From contig JBKECB010000021.1 of assembly GCA_047974165.1 (NCBI GenBank), positions 1 to 20,395 on the forward strand: a DNA stretch of 20,395 nucleotides, given 5' to 3'. Made by a program: the position numbers and the translations under genes. The notes below the pieces were generated by a model. The model was not told the origin of the DNA. It searched no databases and saw only the letters and a program-made list of their open reading frames with translations. Below are positions 7,428-14,697 of the stretch, piece by piece. The first letter of the stretch is position 1; each line of letters starts with the position of its first letter. The DNA is from Lactovum sp047974165. GTDB lineage: Bacteria > Bacillota > Bacilli > Lactobacillales > Streptococcaceae.

Positions 7428-7592
7428 ATGGGAAAATATCAACTTGATGCTAAAGGGCATGCCTCTGTTAAAAAGTTTCATGAAAAAAACTCTAATCCTG
7501 ATGGAAAAAAGCGAAATCCATTGGAAGAGCAAGCTCAAAAAATTGAGCTCTTAAGAAAAAAAGTAAAGGAGAAAAATGGAAAGAAAACTTAA
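7428..7592 (+). CDS. Small basic protein of unknown function (54 residues)
   Basis: The reading frame begins MGKYQLDAKGHASVKKFHEK and ends VKEKNGKKT. It has a good ribosome site (AAGGAAGG, 7414-7421) seven or so bases before the ATG and a well-placed promoter. The product is very rich in Lys and Glu, has no Cys or Trp, no signal peptide and no membrane segment, and the C-terminal half (PLEEQAQKIELLRKKVKEK) looks like an amphipathic helix. Its last 17 bases overlap the start of the oxidoreductase gene in another frame, suggesting translational coupling. I do not recognise a function. The evidence that it is real is the start signals and the operon layout. Confidence 0.75.
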   Translation: MGKYQLDAKGHASVKKFHEKNSNPDGKKRNPLEEQAQKIELLRKKVKEKNGKKT

Positions 7593-8598
7593 TGTCGCTT
7601 ATGTTGGTTTTGGAAAATCAACAAATCGTTATCATATCCCTTATCTCTTAACACGAGATAAGTTTAATATCAGCCGGATTGTCAGTCCTCATCTCAATAA
7701 ACGTATTGAGCAAAAGATACTAGAGATGAAGGGAACTATTTTTTCGACAAGTCTTTCAGATATCCTCAAAGATGAGACAATTGATTTGGTTGTCATTGTC
7801 ACTCCAGCACAGACACACTATGAATTGATTGAGCATTGTTTATCTGCTGGAAAAAATGTTCTTTGTGACAAGCCAATTGTTGAAAAGTCTGAGGAATTAA
7901 AAAATCTCATTGACATTGCAAAAGAAAAAAATCTTTTCTTCATGCCTTTTCAAAATCGACGATTTGACAGTGATTTTTTAACACTGAAAAACATCATTAA
8001 AAAAGGCTATCTAGGAAAGTTAACAGATCTTACGGTTCATATGGACCACTATCGTCCTCAAGATATCAATCCTTCAACAAAGAATTTTGATGGTGCCTGG
8101 TACGGTCACGGTGTTCATTTGGTCGATCAAATTATCTCTCTTTTTGGGAAACCCAAAGAGGTCCAATACGATATTCGTACTGTTCGAGGCGAAGGAGCTG
8201 ATGATTATTTTTCTGTTAATCTTATTTATGATGACTTCAGAGCAACTCTTTCAGCAAGTGAAACAGCAGTGATTCCTCATCCTAAATGGACCTTATATGG
8301 AGAGTCTGGTGTTTTTATTAAGTCAACAGTCGACCAGCAAGAAAATGATTTAAAGTTAGGAATTTTACCTGCTTCTAAAGGATTTGGACTTGATAATCCA
8401 AATGATTATGGAAAAGTAACCTATTTTAATCAAAATGGAGATCGGATTGAAAAGACTCTTCCTACAGAAAGAGGAGATTATGCCAGGGTGTACGATAGCA
8501 TTTATGATACGATTGTTTTAGGAAAAGAAAAACTCGTTTCTGACGAGCAGATGCTCCAAGTGGTTGAAATCTTAGAAAATGGATTTTTAAAAGTATAA
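7576..8598 (+). CDS. Gfo/Idh/MocA-family NAD(P)-dependent oxidoreductase
   Basis: This 340-residue protein has an N-terminal Rossmann fold with VAYVGFGKSTNRYHIPYL (GxGxxxxxxH-type dinucleotide loop, about 7-24). The family catalytic lysine is at K99 in CDKPI. In the C-terminal beta-sheet domain the GHGVHLVDQ segment (177-185) carries the conserved His and Asp. Such enzymes oxidise or reduce sugars, inositols or related compounds; substrate is not predictable here. GGAG sits ahead of the ATG, inside the end of the overlapping 54-residue gene, so the two are probably co-translated. A terminator-like hairpin follows at 8637-8662. Confidence 0.9.
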   Translation: MERKLNVAYVGFGKSTNRYHIPYLLTRDKFNISRIVSPHLNKRIEQKILEMKGTIFSTSLSDILKDETIDLVVIVTPAQTHYELIEHCLSAGKNVLCDKPIVEKSEELKNLIDIAKEKNLFFMPFQNRRFDSDFLTLKNIIKKGYLGKLTDLTVHMDHYRPQDINPSTKNFDGAWYGHGVHLVDQIISLFGKPKEVQYDIRTVRGEGADDYFSVNLIYDDFRATLSASETAVIPHPKWTLYGESGVFIKSTVDQQENDLKLGILPASKGFGLDNPNDYGKVTYFNQNGDRIEKTLPTERGDYARVYDSIYDTIVLGKEKLVSDEQMLQVVEILENGFLKV

Positions 8599-8615
8599 TT
8601 TTAAAAAAATTATGA

Positions 8616-8628
8616 ATTTCCGAACATT
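8616..8628 (+). promoter_or_regulatory. PurBox, PurR activator site of purA
   Basis: ATTTCCGAACATT matches the lactococcal/streptococcal PurBox consensus AWWWCCGAACWWT at every position. Its centre is about 75 bases before the predicted purA transcript start, the distance known for PurR-activated promoters in Lactococcus, where PurR responds to PRPP. Confidence 0.88.
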
Positions 8629-8636
8629 TAATAAAT

Positions 8637-8662
8637 AATCCGTTGTTTTTAACGGATTTTCT
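8637..8662 (+). terminator. Terminator after the Gfo/Idh oxidoreductase gene
   Basis: AATCCGTT (8637-8644) pairs with AACGGATT (8651-8658) around GTTTTT, followed by TTCTTG. It lies between the PurBox and the purA promoter, so it ends the upstream transcript without affecting purA. Confidence 0.75.
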
Positions 8663-8690
8663 TGTTTTCTTTTAATTTTCTCGCTATCAT
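8662..8690 (+). promoter_or_regulatory. purA promoter
   Basis: TTGTTT (8662-8667), a 17-base spacer and TATCAT (8685-8690), with the predicted start near 8697. The weak -35 fits a promoter that needs the upstream PurR activator. Confidence 0.65.
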
Positions 8691-8734
8691 TAGAAGTAAC
8701 GTGTTTTAAATTAAATAAAAAGGAAGTATTAATT

Positions 8735-10042
8735 ATGCCAGCTATTGTTGTTGTCGGCTCACAATGGGGAGATGAAGGAAAAGGAAAAATCACAGATTTT
8801 TTAGCACAAAAAGCTGATGTTGTTGTTCGATATCAAGGAGGAAATAATGCCGGCCATTCTATTGCCTTTGCTGGGAAAAATTTCGCCTTACACAGTATTC
8901 CATCTGGAATTTTTGATTCTAAAAAACTTTCAATTATTGCCAACGGAGTTGCATTCAACCCTAAAGCTGTTTTAGAAGAGCTTTCTTATTTGAAAGAAAA
9001 CGGTATTGACACTAGCGGTCTTCGCATCTCTGATCGTGCACAAGTCCTTTTTAGTTTTCATAAAACAATAGACTGCTTACAGGAAGAAGCTAGAGGTAAG
9101 GCAAAAATTGGGACAACTAAAAATGGAATTGGGCCTGCTTATGTTGATAAATTTATGCGTTCAGGTCTACGAGTTGCTGATTTACTCGACAAAGATTATC
9201 TAAGAGAACGATTAACTGAAATTATTGAGGAAAAAAATCTTATTCTGACAAAAATTTATGGGGTTGAAGCTTTAAAAGCTGAAGCTTTAGTTGAAGAATA
9301 CTATAACTATGGCCAACAGCTTTCTAGATATGTCATGGATACAAGCTATCAAATTGAAAAAGAATTACGTAAAGGGAAAAAAGTACTTTTTGAAGGAGCT
9401 CAAGGAGTTATGTTAGACATTGACCACGGAACTTATCCTTATGTAACTAGCTCAAATCCAATTGCCGGTGGTGCAACGGTAGGTGCTGGAGTTGGGCCTA
9501 CAGCAATAAAAGAAGTACTTGGTGTCTGTAAAGTTTACTGCTCACGTGTGGGAGAAGGGCCATTTCCGACAGAGTTAAACAATGACTTGGGAGATAAAAT
9601 CCGTAACATCGCTCATGAGTATGGTGTAACTACAGGTAGACCACGCCGAATTGGTTGGTTTGATGCCGTTGTCATGCGTCATGCTGCTCGTGTTTCTGGA
9701 CTTACACAACTTTCTGTTAACTGTTTAGACGTTTTTTCTGGCTTTGACAAAGTAAAAATCGCCAGTGCCTATCGCTTAAGAGGAGAAATTATTAAGTATT
9801 ATCCTGCTTCTCTTAAAGATTTATATGATGTTGAGCCTATCTACGAAGAATTGCCAGGATGGACTGAAGATATTACAAAGGTTGAACGATTAGAAGATCT
9901 TCCAGAAAATGCTCTCAATTATTTAAAACGACTTTCTGAATTAACTGGTCTTGAAATTGCAACTTTTGCTGTCGGTCCTGATCGTGAGGCAACTGTTGTC
10001 CTTAAAAATCTTTGGGATTTAGCTGAAAAAGGAGAAAAATAA
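8735..10042 (+). CDS. purA: Adenylosuccinate synthetase
   Basis: This 435-residue cytoplasmic enzyme joins IMP and aspartate using GTP, the first step from IMP to AMP. The N-terminal phosphate loop GDEGKGK (12-18), with the catalytic Asp13, and GNNAGH (catalytic H41) are present. So are the IMP-site segments GTTKNGIGPAY and GAQGVMLDIDHGTYP, and TTGRPRRIGWFD near the GTP site. Length is slightly above the usual 425-430. GGAAG precedes the ATG with normal spacing. The stop TAA directly abuts the ATG of purB, so the two are translated together. The PurBox indicates PurR control. Confidence 0.98.
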   Translation: MPAIVVVGSQWGDEGKGKITDFLAQKADVVVRYQGGNNAGHSIAFAGKNFALHSIPSGIFDSKKLSIIANGVAFNPKAVLEELSYLKENGIDTSGLRISDRAQVLFSFHKTIDCLQEEARGKAKIGTTKNGIGPAYVDKFMRSGLRVADLLDKDYLRERLTEIIEEKNLILTKIYGVEALKAEALVEEYYNYGQQLSRYVMDTSYQIEKELRKGKKVLFEGAQGVMLDIDHGTYPYVTSSNPIAGGATVGAGVGPTAIKEVLGVCKVYCSRVGEGPFPTELNNDLGDKIRNIAHEYGVTTGRPRRIGWFDAVVMRHAARVSGLTQLSVNCLDVFSGFDKVKIASAYRLRGEIIKYYPASLKDLYDVEPIYEELPGWTEDITKVERLEDLPENALNYLKRLSELTGLEIATFAVGPDREATVVLKNLWDLAEKGEK

Positions 10043-11335
10043 ATGCTTGATCGTTATAGTCGACCAGAAATGCAGAAGATTTGGGCTTTAGAAAATCAAT
10101 ATCAAAGCTGGCTTACTGTTGAAATTGCTGCCTGTGAAGCTTGGGCTGAAATTGGCGTCATTCCTTTAGAGGATATTAAAAAAATCAAAGACAAGGTAAA
10201 GTTTTCCTTAGAAGCTATAGAAAAATTAGAAAAAGAAACGCAGCACGATATGGTCGCTTTCACACGCTGTCTTTCAAACTCTCTAACGGATGAAAAAAAG
10301 TGGATACATTACGGCTTAACCTCAACAGATGTCGTAGATACTGCTCAAGGCTTACGATTAAAAGAAGCAAATCAGGTAATTCTTGAAAGTTTGGATCACT
10401 ATATCCAAAAACTAAAGGACTTAACAATTGAGCATAAGTATACTGTAATGATTGGGCGAACCCATGGAGTTCAGGCTGAGCCTACAACTTTCGGACTTAA
10501 AATAGCAAGATTTTATCAAGAAGCCTTACGAAATCGTGAGCGTTTCATACAAGTTTCTCAGGCTATTGAAACAGGAAAGCTATCTGGAGCTGTTGGAACT
10601 TTTGCCAATGTCCCTCTTGAGGTTGAAGAACTCGTCATGCAAAAATTAGGCTTAGAGTGCCAAGCAGTTGCCTCTCAAGTTTTACCACGAGATTTACATG
10701 CCGATTATCTATCTACACTAGCTTTAATGGCTAGTTCTATGGAAAATCTTGCGGTAGAAATGAGAAGTCTTGCACGCTCTGAAATTCATGAAATAGAGGA
10801 AGGCTTTGCAAAGGGACAAAAAGGAAGCTCAGCCATGCCACACAAGCGTAACCCTATTGGTTTTGAAAATATTTCAGGACTTGCGCGTATTGTTCGAGGT
10901 TATACAATACCAGCCTTTGAAAATATTAGCCTTTGGAACGAAAGAGATATTTCCCACAGCTCTGCCGAGCGAATTCTTTTGGCAGATTCAACAAGTCTTA
11001 TCGACTATATGCTTCATCGCTTAACTGGCTTATTGTCTGAGCTGGCTGTTTTTCCTGAACGAATGCTTAAAAATATGGATAAAACTTATGGCTTGATTTA
11101 TAGTCAACGTCTTCTACTTCATTTAATCGATAAAGGACTCAGTCGTGAAGAAGCTTACGATTGTGTACAGCCTCTAACTGCCAAAGCTTGGGATGAAGAA
11201 CTTCAATTTCGAAAACTTGTAGAAAATAGTAGCACTATTTCTAAATACTTAAGTAAAGAAGACATCAAGGATGCCTTCGACTATCACTGGCATCTAAAAT
11301 CTGTTGATGCTATCTATAAGCGATTAAAGCTTTAA
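10043..11335 (+). CDS. purB: Adenylosuccinate lyase
   Basis: This 430-residue enzyme of the fumarase/aspartase superfamily removes fumarate from adenylosuccinate (giving AMP) and from SAICAR (giving AICAR), thus serving two steps of purine synthesis. Conserved blocks are TSTDVVDTA (93-101), GRTHGVQAEPTT (138-149, H141) and the signature GSSAMPHKRNP (261-271), which holds the catalytic serine loop. The length is typical. AAAGGAG lies within the last codons of purA, just before the ATG. guaC follows 15 bases after the stop with its own ribosome site. Confidence 0.98.
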   Translation: MLDRYSRPEMQKIWALENQYQSWLTVEIAACEAWAEIGVIPLEDIKKIKDKVKFSLEAIEKLEKETQHDMVAFTRCLSNSLTDEKKWIHYGLTSTDVVDTAQGLRLKEANQVILESLDHYIQKLKDLTIEHKYTVMIGRTHGVQAEPTTFGLKIARFYQEALRNRERFIQVSQAIETGKLSGAVGTFANVPLEVEELVMQKLGLECQAVASQVLPRDLHADYLSTLALMASSMENLAVEMRSLARSEIHEIEEGFAKGQKGSSAMPHKRNPIGFENISGLARIVRGYTIPAFENISLWNERDISHSSAERILLADSTSLIDYMLHRLTGLLSELAVFPERMLKNMDKTYGLIYSQRLLLHLIDKGLSREEAYDCVQPLTAKAWDEELQFRKLVENSSTISKYLSKEDIKDAFDYHWHLKSVDAIYKRLKL

Positions 11336-11350
11336 AAGGAGAATAAAAAA

Positions 11351-12340
11351 ATGAATATGACCGTTGATATTTTTGACTATGAAGATGTTCAACTTATTCC
11401 TAATAAGTGTATCATTAAGAGTCGCTCTGAAGCTAAAACAACTGTATCCTTAGGCCAACATCAGTTTAAACTTCCTGTTGTTCCTGCAAATATGCAAACC
11501 ATCATTGATGAAAAGATTGCTGAAATGCTTGCCAGTCAAGGTTATTTTTACATCATGCATCGTTTTGAGCCAGAAAAGCGACTTAATTTCATTCAAAAAA
11601 TGCAGGAAAAAAATCTTATCAGTTCTATTTCCTTAGGAGTAAAATCTGAAGAAAGAGAATTTATTCGTGAATTAGCTGAAAAAGCTTTAATTCCTGATTA
11701 TATTACGATTGACATCGCTCATGGCCACTCTGAAACTGTGATTGAAATGATTCAGCTTATCAAGCGAGTAATGCCTTCAACTTTTGTTATTGCTGGAAAT
11801 GTTGGAACACCTTAAGCAGTGAGAGATTTAGAACGTGCTGGAGCTGATGCCACAAAGGTTGGCATTGGTCCAGGAAAGGTGTGTATTACAAAAGTAAAGA
11901 CTGGTTTTGGAACAGGTGGATGGCAATTAGCAGCTGTTAAATGGTGTGCCAAAGCAGCAAGTAAGCCAATTATTGCAGATGGTGGCATTCGAACACACGG
12001 AGATATCGCAAAATCAATTCGTATGGGAGCAAGTATGGTCATGGTTGGAAGTCTTTTTGCTGCTCATGAAGAATCTCCAGGATTGACAGTTGAAAAAGAG
12101 GGAAAACTTTTCAAGGAATACTATGGCTCCGCCAGTGAGTATCAAAAGGGAAAACATAAAAATGTGGAAGGGAAGAAAATCTTACTCCCACATAAAGGCT
12201 CTCTCCAAGAAACTTTACAAGAAATGCAAGAAGATTTACAGTCTGCAATTTCTTATGCAGGTGGCACGGATATTAATTCTTTACGCAAAGTTGATTATGT
12301 GGTTGTTAAAAATTCAATTTGGAATGGAGATAGTATTTAA
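11351..12340 (+). pseudogene. guaC: GMP reductase gene with one in-frame nonsense codon
   Basis: GuaC turns GMP into IMP with NADPH and ammonia release, letting guanine feed the PurA/PurB route to AMP. The frame is 329 codons long, the usual length, but codon 155 is TAA (11813-11815) in the sequence GNVGTP-stop-AVRDLE. Homologues have Glu there, so a single GAA to TAA change explains it. The first 154 residues carry half of the barrel (FDYEDVQLIPNKC, MHRF). The catalytic loop VGIGPGKVCIT, with the active Cys near 178, and the phosphate site IADGGIRTHG lie after the stop. Everything else is intact, so the mutation looks recent. A GTG at 11819 could start the second half, but it has no ribosome site. 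The gene start follows AAGGAG. Confidence 0.92.
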
Positions 12341-12369
12341 TTACTTTTTTTCACAAAAAGTGTTATAAT
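12341..12369 (+). promoter_or_regulatory. Promoter of the MATE-coaC transcript
   Basis: TTACTT (12341-12346), a 17-base spacer and TGTTATAAT, an extended consensus -10 (hexamer 12364-12369). The transcript would start near 12376 and carry a leader of about 70 bases. Confidence 0.65.
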
Positions 12370-12397
12370 GCTTATTACGACAGTTTTTAAATTATTT

Positions 12398-12433
12398 AAA
12401 AGTCTTCCTGCTTTATTTGGGAAGAACTTTTTT
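12398..12433 (+). terminator. Terminator-like hairpin in the MATE gene leader
   Basis: AAAAGTCTTCC (12398-12408) pairs with GGAAG (12420-12424) and, after one bulged A, ACTTTT (12426-12431), followed by TTTAAAT. It may end the purA-purB-guaC transcript. Lying downstream of the promoter at 12341-12369, it would also attenuate the MATE transcript. Confidence 0.6.
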
Positions 12434-12449
12434 AAATATTAGGAGTTTT

Positions 12450-13793
12450 ATGAAAAAATATTTTGATCAGGCATTTTTTAAATCTGCACTTATTATTGCA
12501 ATGCCAATTGTCATTCAACAATTGGTTTCTTCTTTGGCCCAGCTTATTGATAACATTATGGTTGGAGCAATTAATGGCGCAGCAATTGCTGGAGTTGGAG
12601 CTGTTAACTCTATTTTTCTTGTACTGATGACCTCAACGTTTGGAATTAGTGAAGGAGCTTCTATTTTTATCGCCCAGCAGTATGGAGCTAGAAAAAAAGA
12701 CAAGATGGCAAATAGTCTTGCCATTAGTTTTATGATTATTTTAGCTATGGCTGCCATCGCCCTTACCTGTATCAATATCTATGACGAAACTTTATTATCT
12801 TTATTTATTAAAGATTCAGATGCAAGCTCTATTAAGGCTTTAAATTATGGGCTGGATTATTTAAATATTTTAGTCTGGGGTTACTGGATATTTATGGTAA
12901 GCACTGTGATTGGTTCAGCCTTTCGAGCAATTGGACGTACAAAAATCCCAATGTTTGCAGGGATTTTAGCCGTAGTCTCTAACACACTTCTAAATTTTAT
13001 ATTAATTCCTAATTGGGGAGTTAAAGGTGCAGCTGTTGCAACTGTAGTTTCTCGGCTTTTAGAGTTTACATTACTTTTTTTTATCCTTAAATATAAACAA
13101 AAAGCCTTTGACTTCAATCTTAAAAGTTTCACAACGATTAAATTAGAACAGTTTATACTTATGATTAAGAAGATGTTTCCACTCACAGTTAATGAGTTTT
13201 TATGGGGATTTGGGACCTCAACCTTGATGTCATTTTATGGGGCTAGAAATATCATTGACTTAGCCTCAGTGCAGATTACTTATACCATTGCAAATATTTT
13301 ATTCACAGCCTTAGCTGGTTTTGGAGTTGCTGTTTCTGTATTAATTGGACAAAAGTTAGGACAAGAACTTTTTGATGAAGCTTTGATTAATTCTAAAAAA
13401 TTACTCCTTTTAGGAACTTTTGTTGGGATTAGCTTTTTACTCTTAGCACAAGTCATCTCATTTATCATCCCTTCTTTATATGGAAATGTAGAGAGTATTA
13501 TTCAGATTCAAGCCGCAATACTCTTAAGAATTATTGGTCTTGTCTATCCTTTATACGTTATCACCTCAACATTTTTCTTTGTCTTACGGTCTGGTGGAGA
13601 TACCTTGGGAGTTTTAATCATGGATGCTGGAACGATGTGGTTACTTTCTATTCCAATGGGTTATTTTCTTGTCAATTATACAAGTGCTCCTGTTTATCTC
13701 ATCTTTATTGGTGTTCAAAGCCTTGAAATCTTTAAATCACTAATTGGTTTTCTTCGCTATCGTAAAAATAACTGGATTAAAAATATCGCTTAA
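12450..13793 (+). CDS. MATE-family efflux transporter
   Basis: This membrane protein of 447 residues has about twelve hydrophobic segments. The N-terminal MATE pattern is visible: MPIVIQQLVSSLAQLIDNIMVG, then a SEGASIFIAQQYGAR segment. Members export drugs or toxic metabolites using a Na+ or H+ gradient; the substrate is unknown. The start at 12450 is chosen because TAGGAG (12440-12445) lies five bases upstream. A longer reading from a TTG at 12417 would start inside the leader hairpin and lacks a ribosome site. coaC follows within about 15 bases, suggesting one transcript. Confidence 0.9.
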   Translation: MKKYFDQAFFKSALIIAMPIVIQQLVSSLAQLIDNIMVGAINGAAIAGVGAVNSIFLVLMTSTFGISEGASIFIAQQYGARKKDKMANSLAISFMIILAMAAIALTCINIYDETLLSLFIKDSDASSIKALNYGLDYLNILVWGYWIFMVSTVIGSAFRAIGRTKIPMFAGILAVVSNTLLNFILIPNWGVKGAAVATVVSRLLEFTLLFFILKYKQKAFDFNLKSFTTIKLEQFILMIKKMFPLTVNEFLWGFGTSTLMSFYGARNIIDLASVQITYTIANILFTALAGFGVAVSVLIGQKLGQELFDEALINSKKLLLLGTFVGISFLLLAQVISFIIPSLYGNVESIIQIQAAILLRIIGLVYPLYVITSTFFFVLRSGGDTLGVLIMDAGTMWLLSIPMGYFLVNYTSAPVYLIFIGVQSLEIFKSLIGFLRYRKNNWIKNIA

Positions 13794-13807
13794 ATTAAGG
13801 AATGAAA

Positions 13808-14356
13808 ATGAAAAAAAATATCCTTTTAGGAATTACTGCAAGTATTGCAGCACATAAACTCCCTTCTATTGTTGAAAAATTAAGAGAGGATTACAACATT
13901 TATGTAGTCATGACTGAAAATGCTTGTCAGTTCGTCTCGCCTCTAACTCTAGAAGTCTTATCCCAAAATAAAGTAAAAATATCACTTTACTCAGGTGAAC
14001 AAACAAAAGTTGACCATGTGGAGTTAGCACAAAATACAGACTTAATCCTCATCGCACCAGCAAGCACAAATCTAATCGGAAAATATGCTAATGGAATTGC
14101 TGACAATCTCTTAACAAGCATACTGATGGTTGCTAATCCAAAAAAAGTTATTCTTTGTCCTGCAATGAATGATAATATGTACCAACACCCTATTGTACAG
14201 GAGAATCTTCAGAAATTAAAAAGATTTTCTGTAAAAGAAATCGAACCTATTGATTGTTTGCTAGCTTCTGGAAAAAGAGGAAAAGGAGGACTTGCTCCCT
14301 TTGAGATAATAAAATCTGGAATTGATGATCACTTCAAAAAAAATAAGAGCTTATAA
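13808..14356 (+). CDS. coaC: Phosphopantothenoylcysteine decarboxylase-like flavoprotein lacking the usual catalytic Cys
   Basis: CoaC decarboxylates 4'-phosphopantothenoylcysteine to 4'-phosphopantetheine in coenzyme A synthesis, using FMN. Family signs are ITASIAAHK near the start, the catalytic-His segment KVDHVELA, PASTNLIGKYANGIADNLL and PAMNDNMY. In the flexible substrate-recognition flap the family reads LACGxxGxGxL and the Cys protonates the enethiol intermediate. Here it reads LLASGKRGKGGL, with Ser in its place; a Cys lies four residues earlier (DCLLAS). The second ATG (13808, 182 residues) is preferred because AAGGA (13797-13801) is six bases away, while it abuts the first ATG at 13802. 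coaB is not in this window. The stop TAA is also the target duplication of the adjacent IS. Confidence 0.85.
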   Translation: MKKNILLGITASIAAHKLPSIVEKLREDYNIYVVMTENACQFVSPLTLEVLSQNKVKISLYSGEQTKVDHVELAQNTDLILIAPASTNLIGKYANGIADNLLTSILMVANPKKVILCPAMNDNMYQHPIVQENLQKLKRFSVKEIEPIDCLLASGKRGKGGLAPFEIIKSGIDDHFKKNKSL

Positions 14357-14679
14357 TGAAGTATCTCTCAAAAGCTATAGACTTTAAATTTTTCACTCAG
14401 CAACTGATAGCTAAGGATTGATTCCTGTATTGAACAGGGGTCAATCCTTTTAATTTTACTGTGGTTCTTTTATGATTGTAATAGAAAAGCTAATCTCTCA
14501 CGGCAAGTTCAAGCTCATCTAAAGTTCTAAATTCATATTTATGACTATAAAACTTTCCCATTTTCATCCTGCTAAAGAAATTTTCCATAGGAGGATTGTC
14601 TAAGTAGTTACTCTTATAAGACATAAGAAAAGACCTCCCTTTAGTTAGATTTATTAGTCTAAATAATGGGGGTGCTTCA
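14357..14679 (-). mobile_element. Internally deleted IS3-family element (323 bp)
   Basis: Inward-reading ends are TGAAGTATCTCTCA (14357-14370) and, from the other side, TGAAGCACCCCCAT (14679-14666), matching at 10 of the first 12 bases with every mismatch T/C. TAA flanks both ends (14354-14356 and 14680-14682), fitting the 3-bp target duplication of many IS3 elements. Inside is only the end of a DDE transposase. A ribosome-site-like AAGGGAGG just upstream of the remnant ATG suggests that the original transposase start region was joined to the orfB end by deletion. It cannot move by itself. Confidence 0.8.
14397..14624 (-). pseudogene. IS3-family (IS150-like) transposase C-terminal remnant
   Basis: The frame reads MSYKSNYLDNPPMENFFSRM, then EFRTLDELELAVRD, a TAG stop (14490-14492), then LFYYNHKRTTVKLKGLTPVQ. 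This matches the end of IS3-group OrfB integrases (family pattern SMSRKGNCLDNAPMENFF, then YYNxxR and KLKGLTPVQYR), including the last catalytic Glu in MENFF. Everything before this, including the HTH and the D, D residues of DDE, is missing. It is a dead fragment. Confidence 0.9.
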
Positions 14680-14697
14680 TAATGAAGTTCTTATTTT

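Noticed and set aside
11819..12340. Separate gene for the second half of GMP reductase starting at GTG
   Set aside because: It is in frame with the first half across one stop codon, has no ribosome site, and half a barrel would not be active alone.
12417..12449. Longer N-terminus for the MATE protein (TTG at 12417)
   Set aside because: It begins inside the leader hairpin with no ribosome site, while TAGGAG fits the ATG at 12450 and the family N-terminus starts there.
12515..13468. Minus-strand frames inside the MATE gene
   Set aside because: Shadow frames of a membrane protein gene, with no initiation signals.
14353..14688. ATAATGAAGT at both sides of the IS as a 10-base target duplication
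   Set aside because: TGAAG at the left belongs to the element's own end; only TAA flanks both ends, matching the 3-bp duplication of IS3 elements. The longer match on the right is chance similarity to the target.
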